From Bryobacteraceae bacterium (lineage in GTDB: Bacteria > Acidobacteriota > Terriglobia > Bryobacterales > Bryobacteraceae): 64,000 bases of DNA. The position numbers and the translations under genes were made by a program. The notes under the pieces were generated by a model. It did not search any database and was not told the origin of the DNA. It saw only the letters and a program-made list of their open reading frames with translations. Where the stretch lies: contig CANGYQ010000003.1 in assembly GCA_947458745.1 (NCBI GenBank), positions 372,001 to 436,000 on the forward strand. Reading direction: 5' to 3'. Below are positions 9,423 to 18,779 of this stretch, piece after piece. The first letter of the stretch is position 1. The number at the start of each line of letters is the position of its first letter.

Positions 9423-9969
9423 TTGATCGCCGGACTATCCGCCACCATAACCGAAGGCGTCCTGGACATCTCCGCCCGGAGTCCCGGGCGATCCAGTTGA
9501 AGCATCGGCCCTTTGATTTGCATGAGTTGATCGAGCGGGCCGCCAACGCCGTGCGCAGTTCGGCCAAGCCCGCCGTCGCCATCTCGACGGCCATCAGCCC
9601 GGCTGTGCCACGCGGGGCATGGGGCGACCCGGAGCGGTTGATGCAGGTCCTGCTCAGCCTGTCTCAAATGCCGAGAAGTTCACCGATCAGGGGACGGTGG
9701 TTGTCGGCGCGGAACTGGTCAGCCACCCCGCCGCGGGTCCGGTGGTGCGGCTGACCGTCACCGACACCGGCATCGGCATCCCAGTTACCCTGCAACAGCG
9801 CATTTTCGAAAAGTTTGAGCAGGGCGACCAGTCGTTGACGCGACGGCATGGCGGCATGGGCCTGGGGCTGGCCATCGCGCGTGCTCTGGTACAGGCCAGG
9901 GGCAGCCAGATTCAGGTGGCCAGCACGGAAGGCGTGGGCTCCACTTTGGCCGTCACGTTGCAATTCGCG
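9423..9969 (+). pseudogene. Remnant of a sensor histidine kinase (ATPase domain)
   Basis: Pieces of a histidine kinase occur in all three plus-strand frames. LIAGLSATITEGVLDIS (from 9423) resembles the end of a dimerisation domain; PFDLHELIERAANAV to DPERLMQVLLSLS (9497-9660) continues in a second frame; SNAEKFTDQGTV to TLAVTLQFA (about 9660-9967) continues in a third. The last piece keeps the N box, G1 box DTGIGIP, F box FEKFEQGD and G2 box GGMGLGLA. There is no intact start, sensor domain or phospho-acceptor histidine. At least two frameshifts separate the pieces, so this is a dead gene. The following S41 peptidase gene is intact. Confidence 0.85.
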
Positions 9970-10033
9970 CACGCCCAGGAGCTTTGCCCACGAGGCCTGG
10001 CAAGAAGACCCGCACTCGTGGCTACAATCTTAC

Positions 10034-11827
10034 ATGCAGCTCAAACTTGTCGGATATTGCCTGGCTATTTCCGCTTTGCCGCTAGCGGCCCAGTTAACCC
10101 CGGACCAGCGGGTCCAGGACTTCCAGCAACTCGCCAGCCTCTACGCGCGCTATTACGCACCCGCGCAATGGAAAGCGGTAGCGCTGGGCCGCAATATCTT
10201 TGACATCGCCCCCTACCTGCAACGGGTGCGGGCGTCTAAATCCGACCTGGAGTATCTGGAGATCTGTGGCGAGTGGGTCATCTCACTCCGTGATGGGCAC
10301 TCCGAGTTTGATGTCAATTCCGACTTTCAGATCTACCTCGGCTTTGATGTGGACTTGTACGATGGCAAGTATTTGATCGACTTCGTGGATCGCCGCCGGT
10401 ATCCCGTGGCGCGGTTTCCTTTCACTGCCGGCGATGAGTTGGTTTCCATAGATGGCCGACCGGCGGCGGCGCTCGCGAAGGATCTCAACCGTTTGGTTGG
10501 ACTAGCGAATGACCGCGGCGATGCCCGCTGGGCTGGCTATCTGCTGACCTTCCGCCCACAGGCCTACTTTCCGCGCGCCCCGGAGATGCCGGAGCAGTCC
10601 ACGGTGGTGATCCGCCGGGCGGAGACCGGAGCCGAAGAGAGCTATCAGCTGAATTGGAGCCGCTTTGGGACGCCGTTGCTGAATCTTGTTCCCGTCCCCG
10701 GCTACTCCGCTGCGGCGTCGGCCCTCCGGACGCTCTCCACCACCGTGAGTCGCGACCGCGAACCGCGCAGCCTGATGCCGGCCCGGATTCCGGTGCCGCG
10801 TCCGAACCGCTCGGAGCCCGATTCGGCTGATGCCAGCCCGGACAAGAGCGGGTTGGTGGGCTTTGGTTCCCGAACTCCCTACTACAGCCGTCCGGATGGC
10901 TTCATCCGCCGCCGCGGCGTCGGCGCTGACCAACTCTATACGGGCGTCTATCAATCCGGAGGCTTCCGGTTGGGCTTGATTCGCATCCCTACCTTTAGCC
11001 AATCCACCAGCCAGCGCAACGCACTGCTGGCCGAATTGAGCGGCGAGATTGCCTTCATGCGCCAGAACACCGACGGACTGGTGGTGGATGTTTCGCGAAA
11101 TCCCGGCGGCTGGTGTTCAGCCAGTATGGTCGCCCGGCTCACCAATCGCCCGGTCAGGATTTACCAGGCCCAGTACCGGCCGAACCTGATCGAGATCCGC
11201 GAGTTCCAGGAAAGCATCACCCTGGCTGATGATATGGGGGCCGAACAGTGGGTGCTGGATAGCTTCGCCTACAACCTCGAGGCACTCAACGGCGCGGCGA
11301 GGACATCGGGCGCGATGACTGGCGGTCTCCCGGTCTGCGAAGTGCCGGAATTGACCAGCATCGGCCGTTTCGGCTTCTGGGGTCTGGCGGATGTCTACCC
11401 GGTGGTGCAAGGCACCGATGGACGGCCCGCGGGCTATGACAAGCCCATCATCGTGCTGCAGGACGAACTGAGCATGTCTCAAGCCGAGCACTTCACCGCC
11501 ATGATCCAGGACAACCAGATCGCGCCCGTGGTGGGCGTGCGTAGTGCTGGCCTGGGAGGCTTCATCTTGTCATTTGACGCAGGCCGTTTCAGCGAAGGGT
11601 CAGCTTCGGTCACGGGCGGACTGACGGAGAGGCGGACCATCGCTCGGGCTCCCGGCCTGCCCCCCGCACCCTACATCGAGAACATCGGAGTGATCCCCGA
11701 TATCGTGCTCGATTCCATGACCCGCGACAACCTGCTCAGCGGTTACAAGCCGTTTGTCGATGGCTTCACCAAGATTCTGGTGGATCGCATCCAGGCTGCC
11801 CGCGCGCCTGCTCCACCCGCCAACTAG
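10034..11827 (+). CDS. Secreted S41 family peptidase (C-terminal-processing protease-like)
   Basis: A 597-residue protein with a signal peptide (MQLKLVGYCLAISALPLAAQ). A PDZ-like segment (FPFTAGDELVSIDGRPAA, about residues 125-175) precedes an S41 peptidase domain recognised by GLVVDVSRNPGGW and the likely nucleophile region LSMSQAEHFTAMIQD, followed by VVGVRSAGLGGF. The frame is open further upstream to 9848, but that extension overlaps the histidine kinase remnant; the ATG at 10034 gives a proper signal peptide. It probably cuts peptides in the periplasm or at the cell surface. The serine is inferred from alignment of motifs and not certain. Confidence 0.85.
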   Translation: MQLKLVGYCLAISALPLAAQLTPDQRVQDFQQLASLYARYYAPAQWKAVALGRNIFDIAPYLQRVRASKSDLEYLEICGEWVISLRDGHSEFDVNSDFQIYLGFDVDLYDGKYLIDFVDRRRYPVARFPFTAGDELVSIDGRPAAALAKDLNRLVGLANDRGDARWAGYLLTFRPQAYFPRAPEMPEQSTVVIRRAETGAEESYQLNWSRFGTPLLNLVPVPGYSAAASALRTLSTTVSRDREPRSLMPARIPVPRPNRSEPDSADASPDKSGLVGFGSRTPYYSRPDGFIRRRGVGADQLYTGVYQSGGFRLGLIRIPTFSQSTSQRNALLAELSGEIAFMRQNTDGLVVDVSRNPGGWCSASMVARLTNRPVRIYQAQYRPNLIEIREFQESITLADDMGAEQWVLDSFAYNLEALNGAARTSGAMTGGLPVCEVPELTSIGRFGFWGLADVYPVVQGTDGRPAGYDKPIIVLQDELSMSQAEHFTAMIQDNQIAPVVGVRSAGLGGFILSFDAGRFSEGSASVTGGLTERRTIARAPGLPPAPYIENIGVIPDIVLDSMTRDNLLSGYKPFVDGFTKILVDRIQAARAPAPPAN

Positions 11828-11968
11828 GGATACCCACTGCTCCCGGAGAGATCCGGCCCCGGGTGCCTTGGAAAAAGCGCACCCGGCGTCGGACAATGGA
11901 ATCTGCCGGTCCGGTCGGTACGAAAGAAACTGCCTTCACCCGTCCCGGCCCTTCATCAAACGAAAATA

Positions 11969-12604
11969 ATGATCGATCCCAACCCCTCTGACGCCACTCC
12001 ATTCAATGAGCCCAAGCTGGCCCTCAACCGCATCTATACGCGGCGGGGTGATCAGGGCCTCACGTCCCTGGTGGGCGGTCAGCGAGTTTCCAAGGACGCC
12101 CTCCGCATCGAGAGTTACGGCACCGTGGACGAACTGAATTCTTTCGTCGGCTTGGCCGTGATCAGCGCGTCGGCGCGGCCGGAAACCGGTTCCCTCGCCG
12201 ACATCCTCATCCGCGTACAGCACGAGTTGTTTAACCTGGGCTCCATTCTGGCCACTCTGCCGGAAGACGTCCACCCGCGCCAGCCGCAGATCACAGCCGT
12301 CGAGATCGAACAACTCGAACGGGAAATCGATGAAGCCAACGAAGTGCTCAGCCCGCTGCGCAGCTTCGTGCTCCCCGGCGGATCCCGGCTGAATGCCGAG
12401 CTGCACGTCTGCCGGACGGTCTGCCGCCGCGCCGAACGTATCGTAGTGTCGCTAAACCATCATGAATCCGTGCCCGAGCTGGCCATCGGCTACCTGAACC
12501 GGCTGAGTGACGCCCTGTTTGTCTGGAGCCGCTGGGCCAGCCATGTCACCGGCGACCCGGAAGTTCTATGGGCCCCCAACAAAGCCGCCAGCGGCAGCCG
12601 CTAG
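11969..12604 (+). CDS. pduO: Cob(I)alamin adenosyltransferase, PduO type
   Basis: This 211-residue enzyme transfers the adenosyl group of ATP to cob(I)alamin to make adenosylcobalamin. Family marks are the N-terminal ATP loop IYTRRGDQGLTSLVGG, GTVDELNSFVG, the helix with SFVLPGGSRLNAELHVCRTVCRRAER, and NRLSDALFVWSRW near the end. Length fits the family. It is a single gene facing the oxoglutarate dehydrogenase gene, with a shared hairpin between them. No cobalamin biosynthesis or B12-dependent mutase gene is nearby. Confidence 0.93.
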   Translation: MIDPNPSDATPFNEPKLALNRIYTRRGDQGLTSLVGGQRVSKDALRIESYGTVDELNSFVGLAVISASARPETGSLADILIRVQHELFNLGSILATLPEDVHPRQPQITAVEIEQLEREIDEANEVLSPLRSFVLPGGSRLNAELHVCRTVCRRAERIVVSLNHHESVPELAIGYLNRLSDALFVWSRWASHVTGDPEVLWAPNKAASGSR

Positions 12605-12639
12605 CCGTCCGCGCGGTGCCGCCAAGGTTGCTCCAAAAA

Positions 12640-12680
12640 CAAACCGCCCACCGTGCTCGGAAGCGACGGTGGGCGGTTTG
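12640..12680 (-). terminator. Long perfect hairpin between convergent genes; terminator for kgd
   Basis: A perfect 15-bp stem (12640-12654 with 12666-12680) has an 11-nt loop. Read on the minus strand it is followed at once by TTTTT, so it is a good intrinsic terminator for the kgd gene; on the plus strand only a weak T-rich stretch follows. Confidence 0.85.
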
Positions 12681-12704
12681 CTGCTTGGAGAGATCTCCAG
12701 TCTT

Positions 12705-15700
12705 CTAGCTGGCCTTGCGGCGGCGCACTTTTTTGCGGCCCGCATGGCGGTTGATCGGCGGCAGCACCGGAGCAAAGGCGCTCTCGATAATCGCCGCCTG
12801 CTGGGCGGCATGCTGCTTCACCAGGCCGGTGGCCGGGCTGGCGGCGGTGGCGCGGCCCACATAGCGGACCGTCCGCTGGTCACTGCGCAAAACGGCGCGC
12901 AGCTTGCGCTCCACAAACCACCAGGCGCCCATATTCTTCGGCTCTTCCTGCACCCAGGCCACTTCAGCCGAAGCTGAGTAACGGGCCAGGATGTCGGCCA
13001 CCTGATCGGCCGGGAACGGATAGATCTGTTCCAAGCGAACGATCGCGACATGATTGGCGTGCGACTTCTCCCGCGCATCCAGCAGGTCGTAATAAACCTT
13101 ACCGGCACAGAACACCACGCGCGTTACCGCCTGCGAAGGAGCCGTGGCATCGCCCAGCACTTCGCGGAAGCCACCCGCCGTAAAGTCCGGCATGTGGCTG
13201 ATCGCTTTGGCGTGCCGCAGAATCGACTTCGGCGTAAACACCACCAGCGGCTTCTGCGTGCCGCAGCCCACCTCACCGCCCCGCATCTGGCGGCGGAGCA
13301 GGTGGAAGTAGTTGGCCGGCGTCGTGCAGTTGGCCACAATCAGATTGTTTTCGGCACAAAGTTGCAGGAACCGCTCCATGCGCGCGGAAGAATGCTCCGG
13401 ACCCTGGCCTTCATAGCCATGCGGCAGCAGCAGTGTCAGGCTGGAACGCTGGCCCCACTTCGATTCGCCCGACGAGATGAACTGGTCCAGCATGATCTGG
13501 GCACCATTCACAAAGTCGCCAAACTGGCCTTCCCACAGCACCAGCGATTTGGGATCGCTCACCGAAAAGCCATACTCAAAGCCCATCACGGCAAACTCGC
13601 TCAAGGAGCTGTCCACCACTTCCAGGCGCGTGTTATGCGCCGTGGCGATCTGCTGGATCGGCAGGTACTCGCGGTTGGTCGCCACGTCCACAAAGCCCAG
13701 GTGCCGCTGCGAGAACGTGCCGCGGGTGACATCCTGGCCGGACAAGCGCACCGGCGTCCCTTCGGTCAGCAAAGATCCGAAGGCCAGTGCTTCGCCCAGC
13801 GCCCAATCGATGGGGCCGCCGTTAGCCGCCTGCACGCGCTTCTCAATGAAGCCCTTGATCAGCTTCTCCTGGATCTTCAGGTCCTCCGGCAGTGCATGGA
13901 GGTTGGTGATCAGATACCGGAACAGCTCCTCGCTGATGCCGGTTGAAGAGCTGGCTGGACGGCGCTCCTCCGTGGAGTGCACTTCTACGATCTCGTAGGT
14001 CTGTGCGGTCTGCTTGGCTTCCTGATAGCGCTCTTCCAGGTTGGCCGTAATCTGGCGGCGCATCGCCTCCACTTGATCAGCGGTGACTACCTTTTCACGG
14101 ATCAATCGGTCACGGTACTGCGTGGCGGGCGAAACATGTTCGCGGATGCCTTTGTACATCACCGGCTGCGTGTAGGTGGGGTCGTCGCCTTCGTTGTGGC
14201 CGTACTTGCGGTAGCAGATGACATCCACCACGACATCGCGGCTAAACGTCTGCCGGTAGGCGTAGGCCAAGTGGGCCGCGCGGGCGCAAGCTTCCGGATC
14301 ATCACCGTTTACGTGGAATACGGGCGCCGCGATCATGCGGGCGATATCGGTGCAATAGGTGGACGAACGCGCCTCATCCGGGTTGGTGGTAAAGCCAACC
14401 TGGTTGTTGATGGCCATGTGGATGGTGCCGCCGGTGGAATAACCACGCAGCCGCGACAGGTTCATCGTCTCCATCACCACACCCTGGCCGATAAAGGCCG
14501 CGTCGCCGTGGATCAACAGCGGGATCACGCGGGCACGCTTGGTATCGCCCAACCGGTCCTGCTTGGGGCGGACATAGCCTTCCACCACCGGGTTCACGGC
14601 TTCCAGATGGCTGGGGTTCGGCAGTACCGTCACCACCAGGTCATGACCCGATGCGGTCCGCCGTTCACCGGAGGCACCCAGGTGATACTTCACGTCCCCG
14701 TCGCCCATATCGGATTCGACGCCATTTTCCGGCTGCACCGCGCCTTCAAACGCGCTGAAGACCCGCGCCGCGCCGCCCACCAGGTTCGAGATGACGGTCA
14801 GGCGGCCGCGATGGGCCATGCCGATCACCACTTCATGCACGCGGTCCGTGCCGCCCACTTCGCATATTTCATTAATGGCGGCAATGGAGCTTTCGCCACC
14901 CTCCACCGAGAAGCGCTTCTGGCCCTTGTAGCGGTTCTCCAGGAACTGCTCAAACATCTCGGCTTCCAGCATCGTGCGCAGAATGCGCGTCTTCACTTCC
15001 GGTGCCAGCGGGGCATGCGCCGCCGGGCCTTCCAGACGCTCCTGCAACCAGCGCTTCTGCGCCACGTCCGGATTGTCCATGTACTCGACGCCCATGCGTC
15101 CGCAGTAGGCGCGGCGCAGGGATTCCAGCAGTTCACGCAGCGTGCACACCGGCTTCGGAGCGGCGGTGCCCGTCAGCGCCCCCAACGAGCCCAGGTTGAA
15201 CTCGCGGTCCATGTCCCACATCGACAGGCCGTAGGTGGCCGGGTCCAGCTCCGCATGCAACTGCTGGCTGGGCTTCAGCGGATTCAGGTCTGCCATCAGG
15301 TGGCCGCGGGTGCGGTAGGCATTGATCAACTGCAGGATCGCCGCTTCCTTGTTGATCTCCGCCGTTTTCGCCGATCCGGCAAACGGCGACGGGCTGGAAT
15401 CGGTCTGCCAGACGACCGCGCGGTAGGGGATGGCCAAGTCCGCAAAGATGCCGTCGTAGAAACCATCCTTGCCCTGGAGTAGATCCTGCAAGCGGCCCAG
15501 GAACATGCCGCTCTCGGCACCCTGGATGATGCGGTGATCATAGGTGCAGCTGACCGCCATCACCTTGCTTAAGCCCAGCGCGGCCTTGGTCTCCGCCGCC
15601 ACACCGGCGTATTCGGCCGGGTAGTCCATCGCACCGGTGGCGATGATGGCACCCTGTCCGGGCATCAACCGCGGCACACTGCCCACGGTGCCCACCGTGC

Positions 15701-16493
15701 CAGGGTTGGTCAGCGAAATCGTGGTGCCCTGGAAGTCCGGCAAAGCCAACTTGGCCGTGCGGCCCTTCTGCACCAGATCGTCAAAGCCCGCCAGATACTG
15801 GGCAAACGTCATCTCACCCGTGTTCTTGATGGAAGGCACCACCAGGCTGCGCGTGCCGTCCTTACCGGCCACGTCAATGGCCAGCCCGAAGTTGATCTGG
15901 TTGCGGACGAAGCGGAACGCCGCGCCGTCTTTCTCGGCGTAGGCGTTGTTGATGTTCGGTTGAGACTTCAACGCCTGCACGATAGCCCAGCCAATCAGGT
16001 GCGTGTAGGAAAGCTTGCTCTTGCCCGTCAGCTCCCGATACTCGTTGATGATCCGGCGATTCTCGTCCAGCACCTTCACCGGGATCACGCGGTTCGACGT
16101 CGCCGTCGGTACCGACAGCGAGAGGTTCATGTTCTCGGCGATCTTCAGGGCCGCGCCGCGCAGCGGGACCAGTTGCTCCGCTGGACCGGAATCGGCTTTG
16201 GTGGCCGGTTGGGTTTCCGTGCGCGCCACCGCCGTATCCGCCGCCGCAACTGGTGCCGGGGCTGGGGCTACCGGTGCCGGGGCCACCGGGGCCGCCGCCA
16301 CGATCGGCGGCGCAACCGCCACCGGGGCCGCCGGCGCGGCATAGCTGCCGTTGGCCGTTCCGTTGGTGCCATCCGTGTCGAAGACCTGTTTCCACTGGTC
16401 AGTGACGGTCTGCTTATTGTGGAGATACTGCTGATAGAGCTCTTCTTCGAGCCAGCTATTGATACCGAGCGAAGATTCGTTGGGATTCGACAT
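12705..16493 (-). CDS. kgd: Fused 2-oxoglutarate dehydrogenase E2-E1 (Kgd/OdhA type)
   Basis: This 1262-residue protein is the actinobacterial-style enzyme in which the E2 succinyltransferase core is fused in front of the thiamine-dependent E1. Order: N-terminal tail (NSWLEEELYQQYLHNK), Ala/Pro-rich linker (about 45-100), E2 catalytic core (about 105-345, with DHRIIQGAESGMFLGRL), and E1 (about 360-1250; thiamine pocket around GHNEGDDPTYTQP and HMAINNQVGFTTNPDEAR). No lipoyl domain is present, as in Mycobacterium Kgd, so a separate lipoylated E2 is expected elsewhere. It oxidises 2-oxoglutarate to succinyl-CoA in the TCA cycle or decarboxylates it. The gene is single and divergent from a methyltransferase gene 30 bases away. 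Confidence 0.95.
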   Translation of the reverse strand: MSNPNESSLGINSWLEEELYQQYLHNKQTVTDQWKQVFDTDGTNGTANGSYAAPAAPVAVAPPIVAAAPVAPAPVAPAPAPVAAADTAVARTETQPATKADSGPAEQLVPLRGAALKIAENMNLSLSVPTATSNRVIPVKVLDENRRIINEYRELTGKSKLSYTHLIGWAIVQALKSQPNINNAYAEKDGAAFRFVRNQINFGLAIDVAGKDGTRSLVVPSIKNTGEMTFAQYLAGFDDLVQKGRTAKLALPDFQGTTISLTNPGTVGTVGSVPRLMPGQGAIIATGAMDYPAEYAGVAAETKAALGLSKVMAVSCTYDHRIIQGAESGMFLGRLQDLLQGKDGFYDGIFADLAIPYRAVVWQTDSSPSPFAGSAKTAEINKEAAILQLINAYRTRGHLMADLNPLKPSQQLHAELDPATYGLSMWDMDREFNLGSLGALTGTAAPKPVCTLRELLESLRRAYCGRMGVEYMDNPDVAQKRWLQERLEGPAAHAPLAPEVKTRILRTMLEAEMFEQFLENRYKGQKRFSVEGGESSIAAINEICEVGGTDRVHEVVIGMAHRGRLTVISNLVGGAARVFSAFEGAVQPENGVESDMGDGDVKYHLGASGERRTASGHDLVVTVLPNPSHLEAVNPVVEGYVRPKQDRLGDTKRARVIPLLIHGDAAFIGQGVVMETMNLSRLRGYSTGGTIHMAINNQVGFTTNPDEARSSTYCTDIARMIAAPVFHVNGDDPEACARAAHLAYAYRQTFSRDVVVDVICYRKYGHNEGDDPTYTQPVMYKGIREHVSPATQYRDRLIREKVVTADQVEAMRRQITANLEERYQEAKQTAQTYEIVEVHSTEERRPASSSTGISEELFRYLITNLHALPEDLKIQEKLIKGFIEKRVQAANGGPIDWALGEALAFGSLLTEGTPVRLSGQDVTRGTFSQRHLGFVDVATNREYLPIQQIATAHNTRLEVVDSSLSEFAVMGFEYGFSVSDPKSLVLWEGQFGDFVNGAQIMLDQFISSGESKWGQRSSLTLLLPHGYEGQGPEHSSARMERFLQLCAENNLIVANCTTPANYFHLLRRQMRGGEVGCGTQKPLVVFTPKSILRHAKAISHMPDFTAGGFREVLGDATAPSQAVTRVVFCAGKVYYDLLDAREKSHANHVAIVRLEQIYPFPADQVADILARYSASAEVAWVQEEPKNMGAWWFVERKLRAVLRSDQRTVRYVGRATAASPATGLVKQHAAQQAAIIESAFAPVLPPINRHAGRKKVRRRKAS

Positions 16494-16523
16494 GGACTAA
16501 ACGGCGGGAGATGCCTACCCTTC

Positions 16524-17051
16524 ATGATAACGGAAAATGAGTGGAATACCCGCTTTCTCGCGGGCGAGCTGTTGGCGGCCCCTCCGCTGCACGTCGTGCG
16601 GAAGGCCTTTGGATTCATGGAGCAACCCGCCGCCTCGCCCGTCCGCCTGCTGGACCTGGCTTGCGGACCCGGCCGCCACGCCGCCCTGGGGGCCAGTTTG
16701 GGGTGGCAGGTGACCGCTGTCGACAACTCCACTGTCGCCCTCGATCAACTCCGCCTGGAGCATCCGCAAGTCGCCACCGTCGAGGCCGACCTGGAGCAGG
16801 GCTTTGCCATCGCGCCCGCCGCCTGGGACGTCATCTGCTGCGCGCTCTACCATCAGCCGTCCCTGTGGCCGGGCATTCAAGCAGGTCTGCGGCCCGGTGG
16901 AATCTTCGTCGGCGTGGTGAAATTGCAGGGACGTTTTGCCGCCCAGCCCGGCGAACTGCGCGCCGCCTTCGCCCATTGGGAGATCTTGCACTCCAGCGAA
17001 GATGTGTTGGCGGAATTGATCGTGCGCAAGCCAGCTGGTGAGGATTGCTGA
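16524..17051 (+). CDS. Class I SAM-dependent methyltransferase
   Basis: A 175-residue Rossmann-fold methyltransferase; SAM-binding motif I is LLDLACGPGRHAA (about residue 40), with VTAVDNSTVALDQL and VEADLEQGF as later motifs. The frame continues far upstream, but that part is antisense to kgd; ATG at 16524 (MITENEWNTRF) is the sensible start. It resembles the small TehB/UbiE-like enzymes; the substrate is unknown. It is divergent from kgd and followed 47 bases later by the hydroxyacid dehydrogenase gene. Confidence 0.85.
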   Translation: MITENEWNTRFLAGELLAAPPLHVVRKAFGFMEQPAASPVRLLDLACGPGRHAALGASLGWQVTAVDNSTVALDQLRLEHPQVATVEADLEQGFAIAPAAWDVICCALYHQPSLWPGIQAGLRPGGIFVGVVKLQGRFAAQPGELRAAFAHWEILHSSEDVLAELIVRKPAGEDC

Positions 17052-17098
17052 GGTCATGACCATCGCGCCGCCGGGATGCTACACTCTGACATCTCCGC

Positions 17099-18073
17099 AT
17101 GAGCAGCCCGCGCACGAGTATCGTTTTTGTTGACGGCTACGCCACCAATCCCGGCGACCTAAGCTGGAGCGCGCTGGAAGCGCTGGGCGATTTCACCGCC
17201 TACGATCGCAGCGCCGCCAGTGAAGTAATCGCCCGTCTCGACGGTGTCCAGGCCGTCATCACCAACAAGGTGCCGCTTCCTCGGGAAGTGCAGGCCGCTC
17301 TGCCGCACCTGAAGTACATCGGCGTGGCCGCCACCGGCTACAACATCGTCGATGTCATCGCCGCGCGGGAGCTCGGCATCACTGTCACCAACATCCCCAG
17401 CTATGGCACCCATTCGGTGGCGCAGCACACGATCGCCCTGCTATTGGAGTTGACCAATCGCGTGGGCGCTCACGCGGCCGATACCCGCGCCGGGGGCTGG
17501 GCCCGCAATCCGGACTGGAGCTACTCGCTGGCTCCCTCCATTGAACTGGCCGGCAAGACGCTGGGCATCGTCGGTTTCGGCCGCATCGGCCAACAGACGG
17601 CGCGGATTGCCCACGCTTTGGGGATGAAGATCGCCGCCTATGATCACCGGCCGGAGTCAAAGCGCGTGGATGCTTTCCCGGTTACCTGGCTGACGCTCGA
17701 CGGTCTGCTGGAGGCGGCCGATGTGGTCAGCCTGCACTGCCCGCTGGTGGATTCAACGCGCGGCCTGATCAACGCCGCGTCGCTGAAGCGGATGAAGCGT
17801 TCCGCACTGCTGCTGAACGCGTCTCGCGGTCCTCTGGTGGTGGAGACAGATTTGGCGGAGGCGCTGGAATTGGGCGTGATCGCCGGGGCTGGCCTCGATG
17901 TGCTGTCGCAGGAACCTCCCGTCGCTGGCAGCCCCCTTCTATCTGCCCGTAACTGCGTCGTGACGCCCCACAACGCGTGGGCTTCCACGGAGGCCCGTTC
18001 CCGGCTGATCCGGATGCTCGCGGACAATCTGGCGGCTTGGCTGGCCGGAACCCCGCGGAACGTGGTGAGCTGA
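17099..18073 (+). CDS. D-2-hydroxyacid dehydrogenase (NAD-dependent)
   Basis: A 324-residue member of the D-isomer-specific 2-hydroxyacid dehydrogenases. It has the NAD fingerprint GIVGFGRIGQ (about residue 155), and the catalytic Arg (NASRGPLV), Glu (LSQEPP) and His (PHNAWAS). The set fits glycerate/hydroxypyruvate dehydrogenase-like enzymes, which reduce 2-oxo acids to D-hydroxyacids in the cytoplasm. The next gene starts two bases after its stop, so the two are co-transcribed. Confidence 0.9.
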   Translation: MSSPRTSIVFVDGYATNPGDLSWSALEALGDFTAYDRSAASEVIARLDGVQAVITNKVPLPREVQAALPHLKYIGVAATGYNIVDVIAARELGITVTNIPSYGTHSVAQHTIALLLELTNRVGAHAADTRAGGWARNPDWSYSLAPSIELAGKTLGIVGFGRIGQQTARIAHALGMKIAAYDHRPESKRVDAFPVTWLTLDGLLEAADVVSLHCPLVDSTRGLINAASLKRMKRSALLLNASRGPLVVETDLAEALELGVIAGAGLDVLSQEPPVAGSPLLSARNCVVTPHNAWASTEARSRLIRMLADNLAAWLAGTPRNVVS

Positions 18074-18075
18074 CG

Positions 18076-18717
18076 ATGTCCTCCAGCGCGTGGCTCAATG
18101 TTCCCCTGACGGACTACGAAGGCCACATGTTGTCGCCGGAAGTGGCGCAGTTGGACGTCCTGGCCGTCCTGTTTCGAGAGGTGCTGGATTTCTGCCGCCC
18201 TCCGTCGGTCGCCATCCTGGGTATCGCCGGGGGTAATGGCGTGGACCAGATCGACCCCAACATCACCCGCCGCATCGCCGGTGTCGACGTTAATCCGGAT
18301 TACCTCGCCGCCGTCCGCCACCGCTTTCCGGCGCTGAATGACATCGAACTCTACCGCGCCGATCTGGCCCAGCAGATGGTGGTCATGCCGCCGGTGGCCC
18401 TGGTCCACGCGGCCCTGATCTTTGAGCATGCCGGCGTGGAGCGGTGTCTCGATAACGCAGTGTTGATGGTGGCTCCCGGCGGCACGTTGTCGGTGGTCCT
18501 GCAACTGCCCAGTCCCATGGCCGCTGGTGTCGGTGCCAGTCCGTATGCCAGCTTGGCGGGCCTGAAGCCCAACTTCGCGCTGGTGGACCCGGGCTGGATG
18601 AAGGAAACACTCGAATCCCGAGGCTTCCAACTGGCTCAACAGACGCTGCGCCCCTTAGCCGCCGGCAAGTCCTTCTGGATGGGCGTTTTCCAGCGCACTG
18701 CCGCGGGTGTGGCCTAG
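18076..18717 (+). CDS. Class I methyltransferase-like protein
   Basis: A 213-residue protein with a Rossmann methyltransferase pattern: VAILGIAGGNGVDQI as motif I, IAGVDVNPDYLAAVRHRF as motif II, and LMVAPGGTLSVVLQLP after strand 5. The ATG at 18076 is chosen because it sits two bases after the dehydrogenase stop codon; the longer frame overlaps that gene. No substrate can be named. Confidence 0.8.
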   Translation: MSSSAWLNVPLTDYEGHMLSPEVAQLDVLAVLFREVLDFCRPPSVAILGIAGGNGVDQIDPNITRRIAGVDVNPDYLAAVRHRFPALNDIELYRADLAQQMVVMPPVALVHAALIFEHAGVERCLDNAVLMVAPGGTLSVVLQLPSPMAAGVGASPYASLAGLKPNFALVDPGWMKETLESRGFQLAQQTLRPLAAGKSFWMGVFQRTAAGVA

Positions 18718-18779
18718 CCCTGCCCACGCGCTCCGTGGGGTGCCGATGGTAACCTCAAACTTAAACCCGCAGTTTTCCC

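Noticed and set aside
9848-10033. Upstream extension of the S41 peptidase frame
   Set aside because: It overlaps the kinase remnant in another frame, and the ATG at 10034 gives a clean signal peptide.
13977-15482. 501-residue open frame antisense to kgd
   Set aside because: It is a His/Arg/Gly-rich shadow of the kgd codons with no family motif; the kgd frame is unambiguous.
15960-16523. Long N-terminal extension of the methyltransferase frame
   Set aside because: The extension is antisense to the Ala/Pro-rich linker of kgd; the methyltransferase family starts at MITENEW.
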